This document shows, one piece after another, positions 53,441 through 61,282 of a DNA stretch of 64,000 nucleotides; position 1 is the stretch's first letter, and every line of letters starts with the position of its first letter. The notes under the pieces were generated by a model. That model ran no database searches. It worked only from the letters and a program-made list of their open reading frames with translations, and was not told the origin of the DNA. A program made the translations under genes and the position numbers. Origin of the DNA: Flavobacteriaceae bacterium CP2B (GTDB lineage Bacteria > Bacteroidota > Bacteroidia > Flavobacteriales > Flavobacteriaceae); NCBI GenBank assembly GCA_001683825.1, contig LXTR01000016.1:1-64000 (forward strand). Direction: 5' to 3'.

Positions 53441-54439
53441 ATGCCAAAAAATACCTTTCCCAAAAACCCGGGGGAACCTTCCTTGCCTGTCCCCCCTGAG
53501 GGCCCTCCATCGTTTTCAGGCCTCCCTTTATATCTCAGGGGCCTCTTCACGGTACTATGTCTGGCCGCTGCCAGCTACTCCTGCCAACCCACCCAAAAGA
53601 AAGACACGGCGGCAGAAGAAAACTGGGTCGCCCTGTTTAACGGCAGGGACCTCAGTGGATGGGACATCAAAATATCGGGGCACCCCCTGAATGAAAATTA
53701 TCAAAATACGTTTGTAGCGGAAGATAGTATGATCCGTATCCGGTACGACGAATACGAGACTTTTGGAGATGCCTTCGGGCATATGTATTACAAGGAACCC
53801 TATTCCTACTACAAACTTCGGTTCGACTACCGTTTTTTGGGGGAACAACTCGAGGGTGGGGCGACCTGGAATGTGAGGAACAGCGGCATCATGCTGCACT
53901 CACAAGCGGCCGCGAGTAATGAAATTGGGCAGGATTTCCCTGTATCCATAGAGCTTCAGTTACTGGGCGGCCTGGGGGCAGGAGAACGTACCACTGCCAA
54001 TGTATGTACCCCCGGGACCGCGGTGGTATTGAAGGATACCGTCAATTACAATCATTGCATCCCCTCCGGTTCGGCCACCTACCACGGTGACCAGTGGGTA
54101 CGTGGGGAAGCCGTTGTCCTGGGCGGGGAAGCCATGTACTTTATTATCGAGGGTGATACCGTACTCCAATTCCAACACCCCCAGGTGGGAGGTGGGTTTA
54201 TCACCGACAGGGATGGGGTTTCGGACTGGGAGCAATTTGGGGTGGAACGCGATAGAGAAAAATGGCTCGCACAGTCGGGTAAAATCCTCGATTCTGGTTT
54301 TATCGCCTTGCAAGCGGAGAGCCACCCCATCGATTTTAAGAATATCGCGCTGCTCAACCTCTGTGGTTGTATGGACCCCAATGCAAAAAACTACAAGTCC
54401 TACTACGTAAAGGATGACCCCAAAACCTGCATATATTAA
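53441..54439 (+). CDS. DUF1080 family protein (3-keto-disaccharide hydrolase-like)
   Basis: 332 aa from the ATG at 53441 (a start at 53405 is also open). After a Pro-rich N-terminus comes a hydrophobic segment ending AAASYSCQ, a possible lipobox. The concanavalin-like DUF1080 domain starts at VALFNGRDLSGW and runs through NSGIMLHSQ and QVGGGFITDRDGV. A C-terminal CGCMDPNAKNYKSYYV segment resembles small calcium-binding repeats of surface proteins. Likely a surface or periplasmic glycoside-related protein. Confidence 0.85.
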   Translation: MPKNTFPKNPGEPSLPVPPEGPPSFSGLPLYLRGLFTVLCLAAASYSCQPTQKKDTAAEENWVALFNGRDLSGWDIKISGHPLNENYQNTFVAEDSMIRIRYDEYETFGDAFGHMYYKEPYSYYKLRFDYRFLGEQLEGGATWNVRNSGIMLHSQAAASNEIGQDFPVSIELQLLGGLGAGERTTANVCTPGTAVVLKDTVNYNHCIPSGSATYHGDQWVRGEAVVLGGEAMYFIIEGDTVLQFQHPQVGGGFITDRDGVSDWEQFGVERDREKWLAQSGKILDSGFIALQAESHPIDFKNIALLNLCGCMDPNAKNYKSYYVKDDPKTCIY

Positions 54440-54514
54440 AGGATTCCAATGGTTTTGACCCGCTCGAATATTCAAGCCAATTAGTGTAATTTAGACCGTC
54501 TTAGTTCACCAACC

Positions 54515-55765
54515 ATGTCGCAATTAAAAACCCTGTTGAAAAACCTGGGGCCCGGGCTGCTGTTCGCCAGCATGGCCATAGGAACCTCCCACCTGGTACT
54601 GTCTACCAAAGCCGGCGCACAGTATGGCTGGATCATGGTGATCCCCATCCTGCTGGCCAACCTGCTGAAGTACCCCTTTTTTGAATTTGGCATCCGGTAT
54701 ACCAATGTCACCAACCGTTCGCTCATAGAGGGTTACCTGCTTCGGGGGAAGGGATACCTGTGGTTATATGCCTTTATTACCCTGGTGACCACCTTTACCA
54801 TGCTTGCAGCCCTGTATGTGGTTACTGCCGGCCTTTTTATCAACCTGTTCCATACGCCGCTTCCTGTTTCCATGGTAGCCCTGGGCCTGTTTGCCTTTAT
54901 CTCGGCCGTCCTGATCATCGGGCGGTATAGGTTCCTTGAAATTTCCCTCAAATTCGTAGTTACCATCCTTTTTTTGGCCCTGTTGGTTACCACGGTTTTG
55001 GTCTTGATCAAAGGCCCTGTAACCATGGTCCCGGGATTTGAGCGACCCCCCATATTCAATGAAGGGGGCATCCTCTTCCTGATAGGCCTGGTCGGTTGGA
55101 TGCCCACGGCGGTAGAGGCCAGCAGTTGGATCAGTCTATGGACCCTTGAAAAATCTAAGGTCACCGGGTACCGCCTCACCCTCGGGGAAGCACTTCAGGA
55201 ATTCAATTCCGGCTACTACATGACCGCTTTACTGGCCATCTTCTTTCTCATTATCGGGTGGATGACCCTTTATGGCACCCAAACCGAATTAAGTGGGAAC
55301 GCTGTGGTCTTCGCGGACCAGGTAGTACAGCTCTTCACCACCCATATTGGCCAATGGGCCTATATCTTCATCGCGGTTTCGGCCTTTGCCACCATGTTCA
55401 GCACCTGTATGACCGCGCATGACGCCATATCCAGGGTAAGCCTTGATATCCTGCGATTGTTGGGGCCTAAAAAGCGCGATTTTTCACGCAGGGCCTATTA
55501 TGCGGCCGGGGTTCTACTGCTGGCGGTAGTCAACTATCTGGTGGTCACGGTTTTTAGCGCCAACATGGGCCTGCTCGTAGCCCTGGCCACCTTTATCTCG
55601 TTTGTTCTGGCCCCTATTGTAGGCTACATGAACCTGAAGAATGTGATGTCTGAAGACCTCCCTGAAAACCTTCGCCCCGGCAAACCCCTGCAATGGCTTA
55701 CCTATGCGGGGATCCTGTTTTTGTCGCTCTTCGCGGTTTATTACTGTTGGTTGGTCGTATTCTAG
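54515..55765 (+). CDS. Nramp-related transporter with altered metal site
   Basis: 416 aa, about eleven membrane helices. The fold matches Nramp (GPGLLFASMAIG... in helix 1, GWMPTAVEASSW in helix 6), but the helix-1 metal-binding DPGN motif reads GTSH, so two of the usual ligands are gone; helix 6 keeps MP but not the following His. Such Nramp-related proteins may carry other ions or larger substrates. Substrate not assignable. Confidence 0.85.
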   Translation: MSQLKTLLKNLGPGLLFASMAIGTSHLVLSTKAGAQYGWIMVIPILLANLLKYPFFEFGIRYTNVTNRSLIEGYLLRGKGYLWLYAFITLVTTFTMLAALYVVTAGLFINLFHTPLPVSMVALGLFAFISAVLIIGRYRFLEISLKFVVTILFLALLVTTVLVLIKGPVTMVPGFERPPIFNEGGILFLIGLVGWMPTAVEASSWISLWTLEKSKVTGYRLTLGEALQEFNSGYYMTALLAIFFLIIGWMTLYGTQTELSGNAVVFADQVVQLFTTHIGQWAYIFIAVSAFATMFSTCMTAHDAISRVSLDILRLLGPKKRDFSRRAYYAAGVLLLAVVNYLVVTVFSANMGLLVALATFISFVLAPIVGYMNLKNVMSEDLPENLRPGKPLQWLTYAGILFLSLFAVYYCWLVVF

Positions 55766-56192
55766 TCACCGGCTATAACGGGGATACGAAAGTGCCGTAA
55801 TACGGGCGGCGGCCGCAGCCTGGATTGTTTGATAGGAGGTTTGTTCCATATTGGATGCAGTGTGCCCGTAAAGGTCCCCATAGGTTTGGCACCCCTGGAT
55901 TTTTGTACCCGCGGGCGTTAGGGGTCGCTTAACCCCACCCCAAAGCATGGTTTTTTCAGGGTTGGCGTGTTTCAAAAGTGGGGTGCATGGTGCTTACTAC
56001 CCCCCATTGTTGAAGCCGGACTCCCATGGGGGGGCTAAACCCCACCCCGGTGTAAAGGTACCATAGTTCCCTGCCAAAACCTTGCGGGAAGGGCCGGAAG
56101 TTTCCTTTTTGTGGCCTTTTAGCACGTAAAAAACAGCGTTGGTAACCCAAGGAAAACACACAATCGGTTCATGCCTATTTCTCGCCGCCAGC

Positions 56193-56252
56193 CTGATTGT
56201 TTTTTGCCGTCAAGGCAGCTACTTTGTCCCTGGGGGGGGTAAGAACCCCCCA
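56193..56252 (+). repeat. dispersed intergenic repeat, copy D
   Basis: Head ctgattgttttttgc, tail ggggggggtaagaacccccc hairpin. Diverged member. Confidence 0.6.
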
Positions 56253-56419
56253 TATGATCCCCAATTGAAAATAATTATGGTGGCGTTATGGCTTTGCCCC
56301 TGGCCTGGATGGCCGCCAGGATCCTTCCCCTCCATCCTCCATTTGATGGGTCTCCACTATACCGGGGGCCACAAGACTCCGGACCAACGGTACCGCAATG
56401 CCGGACTATTTTAGGATTC

Positions 56420-56482
56420 CTGATGGCTTTTTGCAGGCGGGGCGCCTACCTTGAACCTGGGGCGGGGTTAGGAACCCATACC
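56420..56482 (+). repeat. dispersed intergenic repeat, copy E
   Basis: Head ctgatggctttttgcagg, then taccttgaacctgg and ggggcggggttaggaaccc. Confidence 0.75.
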
Positions 56483-56622
56483 CCTGAGAAAGAACCAAAT
56501 TTATAAGCCTGAGGATGCACCAGGTTGGAAACAGGCCACAGCCACCCTTACAGGTCTCCGATTTACCAGGACCATGAGCTTGTGAACAACCCGTACCGGG
56601 AAGGCCAACGATATTCACTTCC

Positions 56623-56682
56623 CTGATGGCCTTTTGCAGGCAAGCGAACTACCTTGTACCCGGGGAGGGGTAAAAACCCCAA
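56623..56682 (+). repeat. dispersed intergenic repeat, copy F
   Basis: Head ctgatggccttttgcagg, then taccttgtacccgg and ggggaggggtaaaaacccc. Closest to copy E. Confidence 0.75.
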
Positions 56683-56833
56683 CACCCGAGTAAACACCAG
56701 CATATGCGCTGATATCTACCCAGGCTGCCTGAATGCCACGGCCCAAAAGCGCCCTGTCCTCCAATCCACAGGTCGCCCGTTTGCCACATCTGAAATAGGA
56801 AGCAGAAGCAGTACCGCAACAATCACCGCTAAC

Positions 56834-56895
56834 CTGATGGCTTCTTGCAGCCACGGCGCATCCCTTGTCCGCGGGGTGGGGCCAGGATGCCCCCC
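56834..56895 (+). repeat. dispersed intergenic repeat, copy G
   Basis: Head ctgatggcttcttgcagc, then cccttgtccgcgg and ggggtggggccaggatgcccccc. Confidence 0.7.
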
Positions 56896-56969
56896 TTGCC
56901 AAATTTTCTATAAAACCTCCCTCATACGGTAGCACCAACCGGAATACGGCCTTTGCCGCCGCCCACCAT

Positions 56970-58877
56970 TCATAGCACATTCTCCTGGATCTCCTGCACG
57001 ACTTCCGGGTTTAACAGGGTACTGATATCACCGAGGTCTGCTACGTCCCTGGAAGCAATCTTCCGGAGGATACGCCTCATAATCTTACCGCTTCGTGTCT
57101 TGGGAAGGCCACTGACGAATTGTATCTTATCCAGTTTGGCAATCGGCCCGATCTGCTCCGCAATCTGCTGGTTGATCTCCTTGCGCAGGTTGTCCCGGTC
57201 GCGCCCCTCCCCGGTTTCCTTGAGGATGACAAACCCATACAGGGCGTTCCCCTTAACGTCATGCGGGAAACCGACAATGGCCGATTCGGCCACCGCGGGA
57301 TGCTCGTTGATAGAATCCTCAATGGGCGCCGTACCCAGGTTATGGCCCGAAACAATGATCACGTCGTCTACCCTTCCGGTAATGCGGTAATACCCCACAG
57401 CATCCCTCAGGGCGCCATCGCCGGTGAAATATTTGTTTTCGTAAGCCGAAAAATAGGTATCCCTGTAGCGCTGGTGGTCGCCCCAAATAGTGCGGGCCAT
57501 GGAAGGCCAGGGGAATTTGATACACAAACGGCCATCGACAAGGTTGCCTTTGATCTCCTTGCCCTCCTCATCCATCAATGCGGGTTGTACCCCTATAAAC
57601 GGGAGGGTGGCATAGGTTGGCGTGGTGGGCGTCACATAGGGGATGGGCGAAATCATGATGCCCCCGGTTTCCGTCTGCCACCAGGTATCCACGATAGGGC
57701 TCTTCCCCTTGCCGATGTTATTGTTGTACCAGTGCCAGGCTTCCTCGTTGATAGGTTCCCCGACAGACCCCAAAACCTTTAAGGAAGACAGGTCGTACTG
57801 CTCCACGAACTTCAGGCTTTCCTTGGCCAGGGCCCTGATCGCGGTAGGCGCGGTATAGAATTGGTTGACTTTGTGCTTGGCTACCACTTCCCAGAACCGG
57901 CCATGGTCCGGGTAAGAGGGTACCCCCTCAAACATCACCGAAGTAGCCCCATTGGCAAGCGGGCCATACACGATATACGAATGCCCCGTGATCCAGCCGA
58001 TGTCTGCCGTACACCAGTACACATCCTGCTCCCGGTACTGGAATATGTTTTTAAAGGTATAGGCGGTGTATACCATATACCCGCCTATGGTATGCACCAT
58101 CCCCTTTGGCCTCCCGGTAGAGCCCGAGGTGTAAAGGATGAACAGCGGGTCTTCCGCGTCCATCACCTCCGCCACATAGTCGGCATAGGCTTTATACATT
58201 AATGGTTCCAGCCACAGGTCCCGCCCTTTCATCATGTCGATAGCTTCCCCCGTCCGTTTGGCCACCAGTACCGTTTGCACCCCGGGGCATGCCTCCAGGG
58301 CCGAGTCTACGATACTCTTCAGGTTGAGCGTTTTTCCACCCCGGTAGGAACCGTCGGAAGTGATGACCAGTTTGCAATCGCAATCGTTGATCCGGGTCGC
58401 CAGGGCCTGGGAGGAAAATCCGGCGAACACCACGGAGTGGATGGCCCCGATCCTGGCACAGGCCAGCAGGGCTATGGCCAGTTCCGGGATCATCGGAAGG
58501 TAGATACATACACGGTCGCCCTTACTCACCCCCTGTTCCTTAAGCACATTGGACATACGGCAAACCTTTTCGTGCAGTTGCCTGTAGGTAATGTGCTGGG
58601 CCTCCTCTTTGGGGTCATTGGGTTCAAACAGGATGGCGGTCTTGTTCCCCCGGGTCGGCAAATGCCGGTCCAGGCAATTTTCGGTGATATTCAGCCGGGC
58701 ACCCTCAAACCATTTGACTTCGGGTTTGCTGAAGTCCCAGCTCAGAACGCGGTCCCATTTTTTTCGCCAGACAAAATGCTCTTCTGCGATTTCTTCCCAA
58801 AAGGCCTCAGGGTCTCGGACAGACTTCCGGTAGACCTGAAAATACTCCTCCAAATGTTTTATGTGGTAATTACTCAT
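56970..58877 (-). CDS. acs: acetyl-coenzyme A synthetase
   Basis: 635 aa, full length. AMP-binding P-loop YTSGSTGRPKGM (249-260), DTWWQTETGG motif, and the C-terminal RSGKIMRRIL with Lys598, the residue acetylated in this family. It makes acetyl-CoA from acetate, CoA and ATP through acetyl-AMP. It is the last gene of an operon with the DUF4212 and symporter genes, so the substrate imported is very likely acetate or a related short acid. Confidence 0.97.
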   Translation of the reverse strand: MSNYHIKHLEEYFQVYRKSVRDPEAFWEEIAEEHFVWRKKWDRVLSWDFSKPEVKWFEGARLNITENCLDRHLPTRGNKTAILFEPNDPKEEAQHITYRQLHEKVCRMSNVLKEQGVSKGDRVCIYLPMIPELAIALLACARIGAIHSVVFAGFSSQALATRINDCDCKLVITSDGSYRGGKTLNLKSIVDSALEACPGVQTVLVAKRTGEAIDMMKGRDLWLEPLMYKAYADYVAEVMDAEDPLFILYTSGSTGRPKGMVHTIGGYMVYTAYTFKNIFQYREQDVYWCTADIGWITGHSYIVYGPLANGATSVMFEGVPSYPDHGRFWEVVAKHKVNQFYTAPTAIRALAKESLKFVEQYDLSSLKVLGSVGEPINEEAWHWYNNNIGKGKSPIVDTWWQTETGGIMISPIPYVTPTTPTYATLPFIGVQPALMDEEGKEIKGNLVDGRLCIKFPWPSMARTIWGDHQRYRDTYFSAYENKYFTGDGALRDAVGYYRITGRVDDVIIVSGHNLGTAPIEDSINEHPAVAESAIVGFPHDVKGNALYGFVILKETGEGRDRDNLRKEINQQIAEQIGPIAKLDKIQFVSGLPKTRSGKIMRRILRKIASRDVADLGDISTLLNPEVVQEIQENVL

Positions 58878-58957
58878 ATGATGGTTTTAATTGAATCTGA
58901 TCTGGCAACCACAGATTTGGCCCGGGCGTCTGCCACCGGTCAACTGTGGCCGGGATG

Positions 58958-60649
58958 TCAATGATGGTGGGCCTCAGAGGCACCCCTGGGCACCCGTATG
59001 TCCTCTACGATTTCCTGGACATCGGCCGGGGGCTCGCTGGTGAACCTGGCGATAACCACCGCGCAAATAAAGTTAAGCAACATGGCAATGGTTCCAAAAC
59101 CTTCGGGTGAAATTCCCCACCACCAGTCGGCTTCACTACCACCCCCAAACATATCAAACTTGAATTTCAGCATATAAAAAAGCATGGAGAGTATCCCCAC
59201 CACCATCCCGGCGATGGCCCCTTCCTTGTTCATTTTCTTGTAAAAGATTCCCATGATGATGGCCGGGAAAAAGGAGGCCGCGGCCAGGCCAAAGGCCAGG
59301 GCGACCGTGGCGGCCACAAAGTCGGGGGGGTTGATCCCGAAATAACCGGCCACACAAACGGCTGCTACGGCAGACAGGCGGGCTGCGACCAGCTCTCCCT
59401 TGTCAGAAATATCAGGTTTTATCTGCTTCTTGATCAGGTCATGGGAAATGGAGGTGGAAATGACCAACAACAATCCCGCGGCCGTCGACAGGGCTGCTGC
59501 CAGCCCCCCTGCGGCAACCAGGGCGATGACCCAGTTGGGCAGGTTGGCGATCTCCGGGTTGGCCAAAACCGTAATATCCGGGTCTACCGTAAGTTCATTC
59601 CGTTGGGGATCGCCCACATACTGTATCCGCCCATCGGCGTTCTTGTCGTCAAATACAATGAGCCCGGTGGTTTCCCATTTGGAGAACCAGGAAGGCATAT
59701 CGGAATACTTTTGTTCGCTCACCGTTTCGATCAGGTTGGTCCTTGCAAAAATGGCGATGGCGGGCGCGGTAGCGTACAGGACCGCGATAAAAAGCAGGGC
59801 GTAGCCGGCCGATTTGCGCGCATCGCGCACTTTGGGCACGGTAAAAAAGCGTACAATCACGTGCGGAAGCCCCGCGGTACCCACCATCAAGGCCGCCGTG
59901 ATACAGAATATGTCGATCATGGGTTTGGAACCATCTGTGTAGGCCCTAAACCCCAGGTCTACCAGGAGCCGGTCCAGTTTGTCAAGCAACATCACCCCCT
60001 CTCCCGCTACCTTGCTTCCCATGCCCAGTTGTGGGATGGGGTTGCCGGTCATCTGGATGGAAATAAAGATAGCCGGTACCAGAAACGCAAAAATAAGGAC
60101 ACAATACTGCGCCACCTGCGTATAGGTAATCCCTTTCATACCGCCGAGCACGGCATAGAAAAGCACGATGATCATCCCAATAAGGACACCGGTATTGATG
60201 GGTACTTCCAGGAAACGCGAAAACACCAGGCCCACCCCCCGCATCTGCCCGGCCACATAGGTAAATGACACCAGCAGGGCACAGATGATGGCTACCGTGC
60301 GGGCCACATTGGAATAATACCGGTCCCCGATAAAGTCCGGCACGGTAAACTTCCCGAATTTACGAAGGTAAGGCGCCAGCAACAGGGCCAGCAACACGTA
60401 GCCCCCCGTCCAGCCCATCAGGTATACCGAGCCGTCGTACCCGCTGATGGAAATCAGGCCGGCCATGCCCAGGAAAGAAGCCGCCGACATCCAGTCGGCC
60501 GCGGTTGCCAACCCATTGGCTATGGGTGGAACGCCACCGCCGGCTACATAAAAATCTTTGGTGGAAAGGGCTTTGGACCATATCGCAATGCCTATGTAAA
60601 GGGCGAAAGAAATCCCTACCAGGAGGTAGGTCCAGGTTTGTACGTCCAT
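58958..60649 (-). CDS. sodium:solute symporter, acetate permease (ActP)-like
   Basis: 563 aa, about 13-14 membrane helices, SSS family. The N-terminus has ATAADWMSAASFLGMAGLISISGYDG, the sodium-site region typical of ActP-like members, and the middle has LPHVIVRFFTVP. It probably imports acetate or another monocarboxylate with sodium. It is encoded 80 bp upstream of acs and 27 bp after the DUF4212 subunit. Confidence 0.93.
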   Translation of the reverse strand: MDVQTWTYLLVGISFALYIGIAIWSKALSTKDFYVAGGGVPPIANGLATAADWMSAASFLGMAGLISISGYDGSVYLMGWTGGYVLLALLLAPYLRKFGKFTVPDFIGDRYYSNVARTVAIICALLVSFTYVAGQMRGVGLVFSRFLEVPINTGVLIGMIIVLFYAVLGGMKGITYTQVAQYCVLIFAFLVPAIFISIQMTGNPIPQLGMGSKVAGEGVMLLDKLDRLLVDLGFRAYTDGSKPMIDIFCITAALMVGTAGLPHVIVRFFTVPKVRDARKSAGYALLFIAVLYATAPAIAIFARTNLIETVSEQKYSDMPSWFSKWETTGLIVFDDKNADGRIQYVGDPQRNELTVDPDITVLANPEIANLPNWVIALVAAGGLAAALSTAAGLLLVISTSISHDLIKKQIKPDISDKGELVAARLSAVAAVCVAGYFGINPPDFVAATVALAFGLAAASFFPAIIMGIFYKKMNKEGAIAGMVVGILSMLFYMLKFKFDMFGGGSEADWWWGISPEGFGTIAMLLNFICAVVIARFTSEPPADVQEIVEDIRVPRGASEAHHH

Positions 60650-60676
60650 GAAAGTGGTGGTCTTGGTGGGTTAGGT

Positions 60677-60934
60677 TTATTCTCTGTATCCAAATTTTTT
60701 GTCGAGCGAGTTCATCAGGCGTACATACACAAAGATCAAAACGACGAAGGTGTAGATAGACCCCTGCTGGGCAAACCAAAACCCCAGTTTAAAACCTCCC
60801 AGGGGGATGGCATCCAGGGGTTCCTTGAGCAGGATCCCAAATCCATAGGAGACTACAAACCAGATACTGAGCAGGATGGCCAGGTATTGGAGGTTCTTTC
60901 TCCAGTAAGCCCGGGCATTTTCTTTTTTGTCCAT
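60677..60934 (-). CDS. DUF4212 small symporter subunit
   Basis: 85 aa with two membrane helices and the sequence YWRKNLQYLAILLSIWFVVSYGFGILL typical of DUF4212 proteins. These are always found next to an SSS symporter and are thought to be its small subunit. First gene of the three-gene acetate operon. Confidence 0.92.
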   Translation of the reverse strand: MDKKENARAYWRKNLQYLAILLSIWFVVSYGFGILLKEPLDAIPLGGFKLGFWFAQQGSIYTFVVLIFVYVRLMNSLDKKFGYRE

Positions 60935-61041
60935 TTCCCGATTGTTTGCCTAAATATAAGTAATCCCTGCTATTTTGGGGCCGCGTTCGCAAAAACTTAG
61001 CGCATTATAGCAAGGGTTGCACCCGGGAAGCGGGGGGTAGA

Positions 61042-61073
61042 TTTGCATTTAGCCCCTGTTTTTTAAATCTTTG
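61042..61073 (+). promoter_or_regulatory. Bacteroidota-type promoter
   Basis: TTTG (61042-61045), a 20-base spacer, then AATCTTTG (61066-61073), close to TTTG-N19-21-TAnnTTTG. It lies just 17 bp before the ATG of the small gene at 61091. Confidence 0.6.
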
Positions 61074-61090
61074 CACCCAAACACGGACGA

Positions 61091-61282
61091 ATGAAATTGA
61101 TACGAGTAGTACGGAAGACGAAAGAAGAACAACGCTTTAGCCCCCGGATGGGCTTATTGCATACCCGGGTCACCTATATCAAAAGGACACTGGCCGGAAT
61201 CCCCCTGAAAACCCTGTACGCTTACCGCGGCACCTATTACGGCGAGGTAAAGGATTGCAGCGACTGCGAACTGTCTCATTAG
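61091..61282 (+). CDS. small conserved-looking hypothetical protein
   Basis: 63 aa, basic, with a C-terminal CSDCELSH (possible metal-binding Cys pair) and a beta-like middle (TLYAYRGTYYGEVKDC). Not assigned to a named family. A good promoter lies directly upstream, and its stop overlaps the last bases of the convergent OmpA gene, so I regard it as real. Confidence 0.65.
   Translation: MKLIRVVRKTKEEQRFSPRMGLLHTRVTYIKRTLAGIPLKTLYAYRGTYYGEVKDCSDCELSH

Larger units (their letters stand above)
55766..56969. other. 1.2-kb non-coding repeat region
   Basis: No gene. At least four direct-oriented copies of the dispersed repeat (56193, 56420, 56623, 56834) recur every 203-227 bp, plus one or two further partial copies on the minus strand near 55900-56080. 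The sequence between copies shows only weak similarity. Confidence 0.7.

Noticed and set aside
56193-56895. Integron attC cassette array
   Set aside because: Repeats are regularly placed but lack attC core sites and no cassette genes or integron integrase lie nearby.
58275-58964. 229-codon frame antisense to acs
   Set aside because: Shadow frame opposite a full-length acs.
59441-60268. 275-codon frame antisense to the symporter gene
   Set aside because: Shadow frame rich in Gly/Arg/Pro with no domain, opposite a well-supported membrane protein.
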